From Dipteris shenzhenensis (Eukaryota; Polypodiophyta; Polypodiopsida; Gleicheniales): a stretch of DNA of 64,000 nucleotides. This document shows, in pieces, positions 1 to 11,000 of this stretch. Both the position numbers and the translations under genes were made by a program. The notes under the pieces were generated by a model. It was given only the letters and a program-made list of their open reading frames with translations, was not told where the DNA came from and ran no database searches. Positions within the stretch are counted from its first letter, which is position 1, and each line of letters opens with the position of its first letter. The stretch lies in NCBI GenBank assembly GCA_047967505.1, contig CM106539.1; one strand, given 5' to 3'.

Positions 1-386
1 GAGGGACGACATCCATGCTGCCTCCTTTTCTTTGCCTTGCAAAACTTCATAAGACCTGCTCGAGAATCAAATAGGGAAAGAGGGCAGAGATGATGAATTG
101 AAAGTGATGAGGGAGACATAGAGAGAGAGAGAGAGAGAAGCATTAAATAAATACCGAAAGGGCACCAAGGCATTTGGGGCCAGTGGGTGTCTTGTGTACT
201 GTTTACATTGAGCAAGGGCATTCTAGCCTCCCCATTGTTGTTGTTGAAGTTTATTTCTAAGTACTGTTAAGTCATTGAAGTGACTGAAGCTTGCATTGTG
301 GCTATTTATGAGGTTTATGATTGAGTACCTTCATTGCAATTTTTGCTATAGCCATCAATCTCAGCAAGCATGTCACACTGTGATCG
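1..386. other. No gene seen; GA microsatellite
   Basis: No coding region is supported here. A short (GA)n run lies at about 119-140. The stretch sits upstream of the gypsy gag remnant, so it may hold the element's leader or LTR, but no matching LTR pair is visible in the window. Confidence 0.5.
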
Positions 387-502
387 TTGACCATCTCTGG
401 GTTGGAAGGGCAAGAGGAAGACAGAGCATTAGAGAGTTTTGAGGAGGAGCATAGCATCAGTGGGGGTGATGAGGAGCAAGACAGTGGGATGCCCTTTTCC
501 AG

Positions 503-1695
503 TTGCGAATGCAAAGTGTTGTGGGAGCTCTGTCACAGTTGCAACAGATTTTCATGGAGATTATGCAAGCCCCTCCTACTATTATTGCTCCTCCTGGAAG
601 CAAAAAGATAGCTCAGAAAAAGCAGAAGAAGCAAAAGAAGACTCATAGGCATGTATCTTTAGTGGACAGCCACCAGAGATGCCCACAGTCACCCCTGTAG
701 CGGGTAATGCCAATAATTTCCACTCAATCAATCAAGGACAGCAAGTCCTCCCTCAGCCCATGATGCATCCAGAATACTTTGGAGGGGGATCAGTTTTTCA
801 GGCAATGGTGGGCCAGCCCACAGAAGGGTCCAAAATGCTAGGCAGCTATATGGGCAGCATTCAGCCCGGAATGCAGAATTTCCAGCAACATATGATGGGC
901 GGAATGCCCCCTGCAAATGCCAATATGATGTACTCAAACATTGGGATGCAGCCTGAGATGCAAACAGGTATGCTTGGGATGATGGCCAATACTTGGAATA
1001 TGCCATAGATGCAGGGAGTGGGACCCGAATGTTTTACCCCACCATGGGAATGGGTGAAAATGGTTCAAAATGCGGGAGCAATGATGACTCCAGCCTTTTT
1101 ACAGCCCCCCGTTTATGATAATCTCACCCCTAAAGGCAAGCTGAAAGATTACAAGGATGGAGGGGCATTTGTGAAGTTTGAAACCTTCAATGGGATGCAG
1201 GACAAATTGAAGGCTTTGACATTCATGCAACAGTTTGATTCCGCCCACTCAAGTGGACACTTTACAAAGTCTTCCCAAGTTCGAAATGCAGCCACCTTTT
1301 TGAAGGGCAATGCACTCCAATGGTGGACCAACTTACTTTTAAAGGATAAAACACCTACCACATGGGTTGAATTCAAGCAAGTGTTCTTAGCCGCATGGTT
1401 AACTACCACTTTCGAGGTAGATATCATGACCGCTTGGTATAAGCTAGATGTGGCGAACTGCCGAAATTTGGAAGACTACAATCAGAAGTTTTGGAAAGCT
1501 TTGTTGCCAGTGAATTGTTACAGGCATGTATTGTTGTCTAAGCAAATTGAAAGGTATTGCTACGGGTTGCCCAAGGAGATTCGGGAATACTGCACAAAGA
1601 CCAAGGTCTCCAATATGTCCTCGTTGATTCAGAATGCCACTACCGCTTATGCACTCATGCAAGGGAAAGTTTCGGGATTCAGAGGTAGCCAATAG
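503..1695 (+). pseudogene. gypsy gag remnant
   Basis: The region from 1009 to 1695 matches the retrotransposon gag (capsid) domain. It has a TFNG motif, a central motif in which ALQWW is the recognisable core, and a later FLAAWL helix. Upstream, 679-1008 encodes a methionine-, glutamine- and glycine-rich N-terminal region. It is in the same frame but separated by a TAG stop at 1006-1008. A further N-terminal piece from about 503 lies in another frame, so a frameshift is present near 680. The gag ORF ends at a TAG at 1693-1695. Capsid proteins of this type package element RNA in cytoplasmic particles; this copy is broken. Confidence 0.8.
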
Positions 1696-1768
1696 GAGAC
1701 ATCAAAGGGCAGCAAGGCGGAATCTCCTAAGAAGTTCAGAAAGTTCTCATAGCCTATGAAAGCAAAGT

Positions 1769-2550
1769 TTGTTGCAAGACAGAGATGAGTACCGTATGTC
1801 AGATGAAGAAAAACAAATTCTTTATGATGCCACACAACATCCTACTGAGCAAGGTAAGCATAAGGAAGAGAACAGGAATGATCAAAAGAATAAGAAGCCT
1901 AAACCCACTGCTGGTCTTTTGCCAGACATGATCGGGGATGTTCAGAACACAGATGCTATAGAGTTATGTCGGGCATGGGGCAAGATAAGAGACCAAACAG
2001 CTCTCATGTTTTTTGATCGGCCAACTTTATTTCTCCAAAGCTGGCTGGAAAGTTGGGAATACGAGTAGAAGAGATGGGTCCTTTGTGTGATGTAGACATG
2101 GCTTGCCCAAGGCTCATTGCCCGGGGCTCAACCAATCAGTCACTCCAGTGATAGACAAGCAGAGGATGCACATTGCATATTCAGAGCTACGTGGACATGG
2201 AAGAGTTCTATACTATGCCAATGAATGGTTGTGATGTGTTACTGGGAAAACCCTGGAGCTTTTGTGTTGGGGCTATTTTGGATACAAGGAATAAAACAAT
2301 CACAATCACTCACCGTGGCAAAACCCATGTTCTTGATGCTAAGCTGAAGGGAGAATCCATCCCTAATGCATCTGCTTTTGCCATTGGCAATGTAATGAAA
2401 AAATGCCTTTCAGCGTACTTAGTGTTTGCATCTGAAAAGAAGTCAATACAAGAAAATTCTGAGTTTTCTAAGCTGGAAAAGCAGTGGACAGATTTTTTGA
2501 CTCTCTTCCACAGGAGTTGCCCCCTGAAAGTCCAAAAGACCATACGATAG
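1769..2550 (+). pseudogene. gypsy protease-region remnant
   Basis: Two ORF pieces (1769-2068 and 2173-2550) lie between gag and RT. The second contains a DVLLGKPW motif like the conserved C-terminal part of retroviral-type aspartic proteases (usually D-V-I-L-G-M-x-W). The N-terminal catalytic D-T/S-G is not clearly visible. The protease normally cuts the Gag-Pol polyprotein. Assignment rests on position and on this one motif, and the reading frame is interrupted. Confidence 0.6.
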
Positions 2551-2589
2551 ACATAATCCCTACCTAACAGACCTCGTTACAAAGTTTGT

Positions 2590-3770
2590 GCAGCCCAGCA
2601 AGAGGAAATTATGAAGTAGGTCAAGGACCTGTTGGAGAAAGGGCTGATTCAGCCCAGCTCTTCACCCTACTACTCACCCGTGCTTTTGGTCCAAAAGAAG
2701 GATGGATCATGGCGGATGTGCATTGACTACGGAGCCCTCAATAAAATTACAATTAAGAACAAATTCCCTATACCCAAGATAGATGATATTTTGGATAGGT
2801 TACATGGGTCTGGAATGTTCAGCCGCATTGATATGAAGAGTGGTTATCACCAGATCAGAATCCAGCCAGAGGATGTGCACAAAACAGCATTTTGTACCAC
2901 ATTTGGTCCGCATGAGTTTCTTGTCATGCCATTTGGATTAATGAATGCACCTGCCACCTTCAACATGATTTTCAGAGAACATGATTTTCAGAGAACACCG
3001 AGCTGTTGGCACCTTCTTTGATGACAGCATCGTGTTCTCTCAGGACGAGGCTGAATATAAGAAGCACTTGGCAATTGTTTTTTAGGAGCTTTAGAAGCAT
3101 AAGTTGCTTGTCAATGCCAAGAAAGCGAATTTTCCATGCATGAGATGGCACATTGTTTCCAAGGATGTAGGATGGACCCCGCCAAGGTAGAGGCCATTAG
3201 GAATTGGCCACACATGCAGAACATCCATGAAGTACGTAGCTTTTTGGGCTTGTGATCATACTATAGGAGATTTATCCGATATTTTGCAAAGATTGCATCA
3301 CCGCTCTATGCCTTACAAAAGAAAGGGGTCACTCTCAGATAAAGTCCCAAAGAAATTGCAGCTTTTAAGAATCTGAAAGAGAAACTCTGCTCCGATCCTG
3401 TTATCATACTGCCTGATCTTCGCCAGCCTTTCTTTGTCCAAGCAGATGCATGTGGGAACAACATAGACGGGGTACTTATGCAAGATGGTAGAGTGGTGGC
3501 ATACGAGAGTAGAGTTCTCTAGGACGCTGAAATGAATTTTGGCATCTATGAGAAAGAGATGTTGGCTGTCATACATACTCTTTCGACTTGGAAGCACTGA
3601 TTTTCATGTTCAAACCGATCACTGGTCCTTGTGATACTTTCTCAGTTAGAGAAAGTTGTTTGAGAAGCATATGAGGTGGGCAAATTTTCTTTCTATGTTT
3701 CATTTTCAGATTGTGCATTTGCCTGGGAAGAAGAATGTTGTTGCAGATGCACTTTCACGAAAGTCCAATG
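2590..3770 (+). pseudogene. gypsy reverse transcriptase and RNase H remnant
   Basis: Clear RT motifs are present: [50 protein letters not shown] and an [12 protein letters not shown] block. The metal-binding YxDD box survives only as [10 protein letters not shown] near 3010-3040, in a shifted frame after a small local duplication (gattttcagagaac, about 2970-2995). RNase H follows, with the hallmark IYEKEMLAVI at about 3545-3575 and a terminal HLPGKKNVVADALSRK at about 3715-3765. TAG stops at 2617, 3083, 3092 and 3520 fall where related proteins have glutamine; a TAA near 3340 and a TGA near 3254 do not fit that pattern. The gene is dead. Confidence 0.88.
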
Positions 3771-3839
3771 TTTGTTAAGCTGCAAGTTTCAGCCGTGACC
3801 ATTGCATATCATGATGAGCTTGATGCCATGAAGGATCAT

Positions 3840-4964
3840 GCTGATTTTGAACCGATTTATGATCCATTGGTTGATGGCCAGAGGCATGAGCACTATACTC
3901 TCAAGGAGGGTTTTCTGATGATGCATGGCCGACTGTATGTCACAAAACAATTGAGGCCAAAAGTTTTGACAAAAAGTCATGCCCCACCCTATGCACGACA
4001 CAGAGGCATTGATGCCAGTATCAAAGATGTGGAGTAGTATTTCTTTTGGCCAGCATTGAGGAAGGATGTTGAGGCATATGTCAAGACATGCATTACTTGC
4101 CAGAGGGTGAAATATGACAGACAGAAGCCGGCTAGACTGCTGCAGCCTTTACCTATTCCCGATCGACCCTGGCAAAGCATTGCCATGGATTTTATCTTCG
4201 ATCTTTCTCGTACACCATCGGAACATGATGGGATATGGACCATTATTTGCAGATTCAGCAAGTAGACCCACTTTATTCCTGTACGGAAGAGGATACAGTA
4301 GACCAGATGGCGAGGCTTTTTATGTCTCATGTGTTCAAACATCACGGGATGCCTCAATCAATTGTCAGTGATTGAGACCGGTGGATGACAAGTCTTTTCT
4401 ATAGGGGTATCTTTGAGAATATGGGTACCACGCTGAATTTCTCATCCTCTTTCCATCTTGATGGGTAATCTGAAGAAGCCAACTCCACTACCCTTGATCT
4501 TCTCAAGTGCTATGTTGTTTTGGATCAGTAATCGAAATGGGAGCACTTTCTGCCACTTGTTGAATTTGCGTATAATAACACTGTATATTCATCCACAGGA
4601 AAAGCACCCTTTGAGACCTTTGAGATTGTGGCAGGAGAACAGAAAGTACCAACCCATTCTGCATACGAAAGAGAAGATTTTTGAAGCGGATAGATTTATG
4701 GAAAGCCTGGATGTTGCTTACCAGAAGGTCAAAACAGCCCTTCAGAAAAGCCAGGAGAAGCACAAACCGGTAGTAGATAAGCATCTCCACGAGTTATTCT
4801 TAAAAGAGGGCGATTGGGTGCTGCTGCGTTTCCAGAAAGCACGACTCAAGAAGATGAAAGGCAAGGACAAAGTGTACACAAAGCTGAAGATGAGGTACTA
4901 TGGTCCTTTCCAAGTTTTTGAAAGGATTCAAATCATATACAGTTTCAGAAATTTTTTGCATTGA
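3840..4964 (+). pseudogene. gypsy integrase remnant
   Basis: The H2C2 zinc-binding domain is visible, with a histidine pair near HRGI and CITCQR for the cysteines. It is followed by the start of the catalytic core (PWQSIAMDFI, then an FSKxTHFIPV segment). A later segment (about 4560-4640) resembles the YNNTVYSSTGKAPFE region. The C-terminal part, 4670-4930, encodes the helix-rich stretch ending MRYYGPFQV, typical of gypsy integrases. Stops at 4035 and 4263 are both TAG at likely glutamine positions. The frame changes between about 4270 and 4560. Integrase would insert the cDNA; this copy is not functional. Confidence 0.83.
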
Positions 4965-5370
4965 AAAAAACAAAGAACCATGAAAATAAATAGGTGTAGG
5001 ATTTTGAGAATGGCTCTGCACACCAAACAGAATAAGAATCAAGGCCACGTCCCCTACTAGGCTGATCCTTGGTGTATTTCATTTATTAAAAATAACGAAA
5101 TATAAAAAGAAAAGGGGAAGACCTTATACCGTCTAGGGACCCTCCGTGCTCATAGTATGCTTCAAAAGGAATATACAATATAGATCCATGAATTCCTTGA
5201 TAGAAATCATACAAATATATTAATAACTCTGAAACTGAGTGTTTTCACAAATGATTCTCCAGAACAAGTGAGTTCAACCAACCATGAACTCTCTGCAATA
5301 GACAAGTCCAGGTGTTAACCAATCACAGGTACGGGTACCAGACACCAGAGGCCTGCAAATTGGACCATAC
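4965..5370. other. Interruption inside the gypsy tail
   Basis: The integrase tail breaks off after MRYYGPFQV and resumes near 5371 with HNAFHVSLLKPF, so roughly 400 bp of unrelated sequence lies between. No ORF, terminal repeat or target duplication is clear to me. It may be a small nonautonomous insertion or a rearranged piece. Confidence 0.45.
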
Positions 5371-5700
5371 ACAATGCCTTTCATGTGAGTTTGTTGAAGC
5401 CTTTCCATGGCAATGTGCCTGCTGACCTGCTTCATGAAGATCAGCCCAAGGTTGAAGAGTTGGATGAAATCTTGGTTCCGGAGCAGATTTTAGCACATAT
5501 GGAAAGAAAAGTCAAAGGTAGAGTTTCCCGTTGCTAGCTGGTGAAGTTTAGGAACTATCCTGCACTGGATGCGAAGTGGATGGAGGAGAGTGATCTGGCA
5601 GAGTCACCTCAGATTTTGCAGCTCTACCTGGACACCTTTCAGCTTGAGCCCACTGCGGTTCAGTGGGAAAATTTATTGCAGTGCCGTCAAGCACCCTAGA
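5371..5700 (+). pseudogene. gypsy integrase C-terminal chromodomain-like tail
   Basis: The frame beginning near 5371 reads HNAFHVSLLKPF. It continues to ILAHMERKVKGRVSR, a TAG stop, then LVKFRNYPALDAKWMEE, ending about 60 codons later. The order 'I-x-x-R, L-V-K-F/W, W-E' is the pattern of the chromodomain-like module of Ty3/gypsy chromoviruses, which directs insertion to chromatin. One stop interrupts it. Confidence 0.7.
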
Positions 5701-6904
5701 TGGCATAGAACAACAATTAGCATATTAATGACTATGGGCGATTCAAAATGCAAGCACATATGCAAGATATTGAAGAGGTATGAGTATCTATTCGTACTTA
5801 AGAATCATCAACCTTGTGTGAGATTTGAAATTAATTTCAATAGTTGAATGTTGTGATTTAGGGTGTTGAAGATGAACCAAGTAATGGGTGACATGTTGGA
5901 TTGCATTATCAATCTCATGAATCACCACTTAATCAAAACTGTCAACATTTTGCCGAAAGGACATGTGAATAGGAGTCGTTGTCTAAGGGAAGCCCGGGCG
6001 GCAGGAACATCAACATTATCCACACTTAGGAGAGCAGTTATGAGCAAGATGATGCAATGCACTACATGACACATGCATGTTTTGATCCAAGCCAAGCAAC
6101 ACAAAAAATAGAATCTTCCAAGAGATGCAGAGCAGTTAGACCCGCACCTCGTGAGTCATGGGAAGCTCGATTCAGAGAGACGTGTGTCACCCTCAGTCGT
6201 ACTCATCATTCAGGAACTTATCATGTGGAGAGTTGACCCTACTATTCCAACAGCCCCTCTAGATGAGCTATGTGGCCCACATAAAGAGTATGATCGATCT
6301 GCTCCCTCAAAAGAGTACTCAAGAACATGTCGAGAGCATCCTTCAAGTCCGATCTGTGCAGCCATATCCGCATCCCCAGCTTGTCGTGGTTATGCTCTTC
6401 AATGACATTGTACATGACCTTCATGTGCCTCAATGAATTATGAAACACTCTATCCTTTGGAACCTGCTCCGCATCTCCAAGCTCCATGTAAGCTATGTTG
6501 GGTAACATGTCTGTAGTGGTAGTGACCATCTCCTGGCAGTCTCCATATACCTCAACATTAACCCTTGCACAGAGAGATCCCAATGGCTACTCCATGCAGA
6601 TCCCCCGACGTGCTTTGTTTTAAAGATGTACGACAGACCTCTGGCTCAACCCACATTCTTTCTAGCTTCTGCCACTTTGTTTCTTCTGGCTCCCTCCACC
6701 ACAATCCTCTCAACTTATCTTGCAAGCCTTTAGGAAGGGACACCCTAAACGAATCCACATAAGAAGCAGCACTGTCCCCAGTTCTGTCCACAGTAGACCA
6801 CGACCATCCAGGAGCTGGTATTCCACAGGAACCTCAAATTCAGACTTACCTGAAACCATGCTACCTTAAGAACTCACAAGGAAGACAAGCAAAATCATGA
6901 TCAG
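5701..6904. other. No recognised gene; unrecognised minus-strand ORF remnants
   Basis: Minus-strand ORF pieces at 6242-6583 and 6558-6791 look like parts of one broken coding region. One stretch (SYVDSFRVSLPKGLQDKL) faintly recalls gag-like helices, but I do not recognise a family. The rest, 5701-6240, shows nothing I can name. Confidence 0.3.
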
Positions 6905-7280
6905 ACTGGAACATAATACAACAGCCTGAGTGTTACCACTTGTTCCTCGCTCTTTATCAATTGAAGAACAATGATCTTGTAAAAATCATCATTTGGTTGA
7001 TTTTGATAGACACAAATGGGTGTCTTCTACAGTGTTTTGATTAGAGGACAAGCCATAGCCAGGTTCTCAATGTCCACACACTGCATCTTATTTTTCATCA
7101 CCTCCATTGTGTGACACAGTCCAAACCGGGCACATATTCTCATTCATTAAGAAGATCTTTCAGCTTGCATGCATAGACCTGTCCCCTACCCAGACAACAA
7201 TGTCTGAACCATTCCATCAAAGTTGAGCATTGTCATGGATCCAGCCATGCTTGAGCACACTCTCTCTCTCCTGTTGTATC
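6905..7280 (-). pseudogene. Decayed DYW-like C-terminal extension of the PPR gene
   Basis: Directly downstream of the PPR ORF on the minus strand, scattered motifs of the DYW deaminase extension can be read across shifting frames. They are a WIHDNAQL segment, VGDRS, LKDLLNEMR, a DAVCGH block, NLAMACPLI and TPICVYQN. These match, in order, the WI.., VGDRSHP, CGHSEKLA and TPIRVxKNLR parts of plant DYW domains. Several stops and frameshifts separate them. The terminal zinc-binding motifs and the D-Y-W end are not recognisable. I infer that the ancestral protein was a DYW-type RNA-editing PPR protein and that the tail is no longer translated. Confidence 0.6.
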
Positions 7281-10244
7281 TTAATCGGGGATCTCCTGCA
7301 AGTGAGCATCCGCATATATGTTTGCCATCAAGACATACGATGCAGGAAGTTTCTCATCTAATCTTAGCAGCTTTTCAAAGGCATACCTTCCAACCTCTAC
7401 ATTGTTCCACTTTTGACAAGCACCAAGCAAGGTCGACAATATGGAGACATTAGGTTGGAAAGGCATCTTCTCCACCATCGCCATTGCCTCATCCAATTTG
7501 CCTGCACGGCCAAAAAGATCAACCATGCAAGTATAGTGCTCAACAGACAGTATCATGCCATACTGTTTGCTCATATCTTGAAAATACATCTGGCCCTTAT
7601 CCAAGAGACCAACATGACTGCATACAGTGAGAACACTAAGAAATGTGACACCGTCTGGTTGTATGCCCTCCTGCCTCATTGTCTCAAGCAATTGAAATAC
7701 ACCCTCACTCTCTCCCTGTTGAGCATATCCTGCAATCAGTGAACTCCATGTGATGACATCTCTTTCGGGCAAGCCATCAAACAACTGTTGGGCATCACCC
7801 ATACTCCCACATTTAGCATACAAGTCAATAAGACAATTTGCCACAATTGTGACAGTCTCAAGCCTGACCCTTCGTATTTCAAAATGGAGTTCCTTTCCAG
7901 TTTCCAAGGCTGCTGTGTTGCCACATGCCTTCAATGCACTGACAAAGGTTAGAAAATTTGGTTGGACACCTTCCTTTTGCATCTGTGCATACAACTCCAA
8001 AGCTAGCACACCTTCTTCCTGCCTGGCATACCCCAGGATCATGGCATTCCAGGAAGCCACATTTCGATCCCTCAGCTCATCAAAGACACATCGTGCATCA
8101 GCCATGCTCCAACATTTGGCGTACATATCCACCAGTGTGGTGCCAACAAACACATCCGATTCAAATCCACTCTGTATTAACTGGGAATGGATGGCTCTAC
8201 CTTTCTCAATGAATCCAGCTTTTGCAAAGTTCCCATCAACTCGCCTCCCTTCTGCCATTACTTCCAGGGTACCACAAGATTTCAATGCACCAATGAAGGT
8301 TAGATGATCTGGTGTGATATTTTCCTGTTGTGTTCGTGCATACAAATCTAAAGCCAGTGAATAGTCTTCCTGCTTGCTGTAACCGAAGATCATTGCATTC
8401 CACGAAACCACATCCCGATAAGGCAATTCATCAAAAACACACAGAGCATCGTTCATGCTGCCACATTTTGTGTACAAATCAACCAAGGTGTTCCCTACAA
8501 AAACATCTGACTCAAACCCATGCTTTATTGCTTGGGAGTGGATGGATCTGCCTTTCACCAGGCATCCTATTTTCACAGAATTCCCATCAAGCTGCTTCCC
8601 CTCTTCTAGTGCTGCCAGGCAACTGCAAGCCTTTAATATGCCAACAAACGTTCGGTGATCTGGTCTGACATCTTCCTGTTCCATACGCGCATACAAATCC
8701 AAAGCCAATGTGCCCTCTTCTTGCTTGCTGCAACACATAATCATGGCATTCCAAGAAACGACTTTACGATCAGGCAAATCATCAAAAACACATTGTGCAT
8801 CTACCATACTCCCACATTTCAAGTACATATCCACCAGGGTGGCGCCTACAGATACATCTGACTCAAGCCCGCCATATACTATGTGGGAGTGGAGGGCTCG
8901 ACCTTTCTCCAAGCATCCTCTTTTTGCAGGGACCCCATCAACGTGCTTTCCCTCTTCCAGCGCTGTGAGGCTACTACAAGCCATCAATGTGGCACAAAAA
9001 GCATGATGATCAGGTGTGACACCCTCCTGTTGCATTTGTGCATACAAATTAAAAACCGCTACAGCCCCTTCCTGCTTGCTGTACATCAAGATCATGGCAT
9101 TCCAAGAAACCACATCACGATGAGGCAACTCATTAAAGACACTCCATGCATCCTCCACGCTCCCATATTTTGCATACATATCCAATAAAGTGTTCCCGAC
9201 AAATACATGTGAATCAAAGCCACCCTTTACAACTTGGGAGTGGATGGCTCTACCTTTCTCTAAGAATTTTGCAGATTTCCGATCCACTTCTTTCCCCTCT
9301 TCCAGTGCTGCCAGGCTACTGCATGCCTTCAATGCGCTAACAAAGGTTCGAGAGCTCGCTTGGAAACCTTCCTCGTGCATCTGTGCATAGAAGTCTAAAG
9401 CTAGAGCTCCTTCTGCTTGCTTGGCATAACCTAGAATCATGGCATTCCAAGAAACCACATTACGATTACGCAAGTTATCAAAGATGCATACTGCATCCTC
9501 CATGCTTCCATGTTTCGCATACATAGCAATCAAGGTTGTTGCCACATATACATCTAACTCAAATCCGCGCTTTATAACTTGAGAGTGCATGGTTCTGCCT
9601 TTTTGGACGCATTCTATTTTTAAATATTTCTCATCAACCTGCTTCCCCTTCTCCCGAGCTGCCACGCTACTGCAAGCCTTCAATAAGCCAACTAAGGTTC
9701 GGGTACTAGGTTGGACACCTTCCTGGTGCATCCGTGCATACAACTCAAGAGCCAGTGCACCCTCTTCCCGCTCTGCATAGGCGAGGATCATAATGTTCCA
9801 CGATGCCTCATCGCGCACGGGCATGTTGTCAAACACATGGCGAGCATCCACCATGCTCCCACGCTTCACATACGTATGCAACAGATTGTTTGTCTGAACC
9901 AATGGAATCTCGTGGGCACCAACTTTCTGTATTTCATTGGGCAAAGGCAACCTCTCGTGGACTGCATTTCCAGCTCTGGCAGAATTATAAACATGAAGGC
10001 CAAATTGGGTCGTATAGTATACTGCGTCATCTGGAGTCTTCCCGTCAGCAAGCCAAAGAAGCTTGGAAGCCTTATGCAGCGAATCGAAATGATCCTGAAA
10101 TTTCAATTCATGCAGGTTGTGATGCAGTGATGCGATCGAACAATTTTGGGAATCACTGCAGCCTGTATACTTACTTTGTTGCTGGTGTTGTTCCAAGATT
10201 GGGTAGGATGTTTGAAACAATGCTGCAAGAAGCAAACCGTACAT
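7281..10244 (-). CDS. Pentatricopeptide repeat (PPR) protein, C-terminally truncated
   Basis: This is an intronless ORF of 987 codons. I chose the ATG at 10244; an upstream in-frame TTG extension to 10331 is unlikely in a plant. About seven ~100-residue blocks repeat. Each has an IHSQ segment, a VDMYAKCGSM-type P motif, a VFDELPxRDVVSWNAMI L/S motif and a TFVxxLKAC motif, so it is a PLS-class PPR protein. A final block (VTWSSLIAGYAQQG to YxxMVDLFGRAGKLDEA) resembles the start of the E region. PPR proteins bind organellar RNA one base per repeat; PLS members usually direct C-to-U editing. The ORF stops just after ANIYADAHLQEIPD, where an intact member would continue into E+ and DYW domains. 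The protein may work with a partner deaminase or be an expressed pseudogene. Confidence 0.85.
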   Translation of the reverse strand: MYGLLLAALFQTSYPILEQHQQQSKYTGCSDSQNCSIASLHHNLHELKFQDHFDSLHKASKLLWLADGKTPDDAVYYTTQFGLHVYNSARAGNAVHERLPLPNEIQKVGAHEIPLVQTNNLLHTYVKRGSMVDARHVFDNMPVRDEASWNIMILAYAEREEGALALELYARMHQEGVQPSTRTLVGLLKACSSVAAREKGKQVDEKYLKIECVQKGRTMHSQVIKRGFELDVYVATTLIAMYAKHGSMEDAVCIFDNLRNRNVVSWNAMILGYAKQAEGALALDFYAQMHEEGFQASSRTFVSALKACSSLAALEEGKEVDRKSAKFLEKGRAIHSQVVKGGFDSHVFVGNTLLDMYAKYGSVEDAWSVFNELPHRDVVSWNAMILMYSKQEGAVAVFNLYAQMQQEGVTPDHHAFCATLMACSSLTALEEGKHVDGVPAKRGCLEKGRALHSHIVYGGLESDVSVGATLVDMYLKCGSMVDAQCVFDDLPDRKVVSWNAMIMCCSKQEEGTLALDLYARMEQEDVRPDHRTFVGILKACSCLAALEEGKQLDGNSVKIGCLVKGRSIHSQAIKHGFESDVFVGNTLVDLYTKCGSMNDALCVFDELPYRDVVSWNAMIFGYSKQEDYSLALDLYARTQQENITPDHLTFIGALKSCGTLEVMAEGRRVDGNFAKAGFIEKGRAIHSQLIQSGFESDVFVGTTLVDMYAKCWSMADARCVFDELRDRNVASWNAMILGYARQEEGVLALELYAQMQKEGVQPNFLTFVSALKACGNTAALETGKELHFEIRRVRLETVTIVANCLIDLYAKCGSMGDAQQLFDGLPERDVITWSSLIAGYAQQGESEGVFQLLETMRQEGIQPDGVTFLSVLTVCSHVGLLDKGQMYFQDMSKQYGMILSVEHYTCMVDLFGRAGKLDEAMAMVEKMPFQPNVSILSTLLGACQKWNNVEVGRYAFEKLLRLDEKLPASYVLMANIYADAHLQEIPD

Positions 10245-10844
10245 AGTTGAGCCATGGAGGTCATCCTTTTGCTTATCCTCGCTGTCCTTTCTCTCTTCAG
10301 GATATATCTTGTACCAGAACGTCCATGTCAATCATCCGCAAGGTTCACTGCTTCCTCTGCAATGCCATCCAAGTCATGTACATCATCTTCAAGTGAGTCT
10401 CTTGGCTTTGTTTGCTTGTATGCCTTTAGACAGCCTTAGTGAATTTTCAACTTTCAATGCCAAAAATAATTTCTACCATTTTCCAACGTGTTTTTTGGCC
10501 TGCCTCTAGGTAGTCCTTAGTGAAGGTTCCCCTTGGAGATGGGCAAAATTATGTATTTTTTAAAGTTTTTATTAGTGAATTGTTGATTGGTCCACTTGCC
10601 TTGTTTTTGTTTTTAATGATTGATTGAGGGAATCTCATCTTTCCCTCTTTCTCTCTCTTCCAAGTCTTCTCTCTCTCACTCTCTCTTTTCCAAGCTGCGC
10701 ATCCGAGGCAGGCCTTATGAATGCTTTATGAGCATTCATCTTGTTTTGCAAATTCCGTGATTGGTTGGTGTGTCGCCTTTAGAGCATGTCTTTCAAATTT
10801 GGGTGTGCTTTTTTGGAAGTGAATTCATTCCCTCTCTCTCCTCT

Positions 10845-10847
<3 letters not shown>

Positions 10848-10899
<52 letters not shown>

Positions 10900-10918
10900 C
10901 TCTCTCTCTCTCTCTCTT
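10848..10918. repeat. (CT)n microsatellite
   Basis: A long pure CT dinucleotide run has one short GTGT interruption and is followed by a TTC trinucleotide run to about 10940. Confidence 0.95.
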
Positions 10919-11000
10919 TTCTTCTTCTTCTTCTTCTTCTCTCTCTTGGCAGGCCACATGAATGAAATTCTTCTTGTTTTCCTTGTCTCGAGTGTCAATT

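Larger units (their letters stand above)
390..5700 (+). mobile_element. Degenerate Ty3/gypsy retrotransposon
   Basis: Fragments read in the order gag, protease, reverse transcriptase, RNase H, integrase and a C-terminal chromodomain-like tail. That is the Ty3/gypsy order, with integrase after RT. The reading frames are broken by many stops, at least two frame changes and a roughly 400-bp interruption near the 3' end. No flanking LTRs were recognised, so the limits are those of the recognisable coding remains. The copy cannot encode an active element. Many of the stops are TAG where related proteins carry glutamine. Confidence 0.85.

Noticed and set aside
7413-9780. Plus-strand ORFs up to 185 codons opposite the PPR gene
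   Set aside because: Shadows of the minus-strand PPR repeats; they repeat with the same ~300-bp period.
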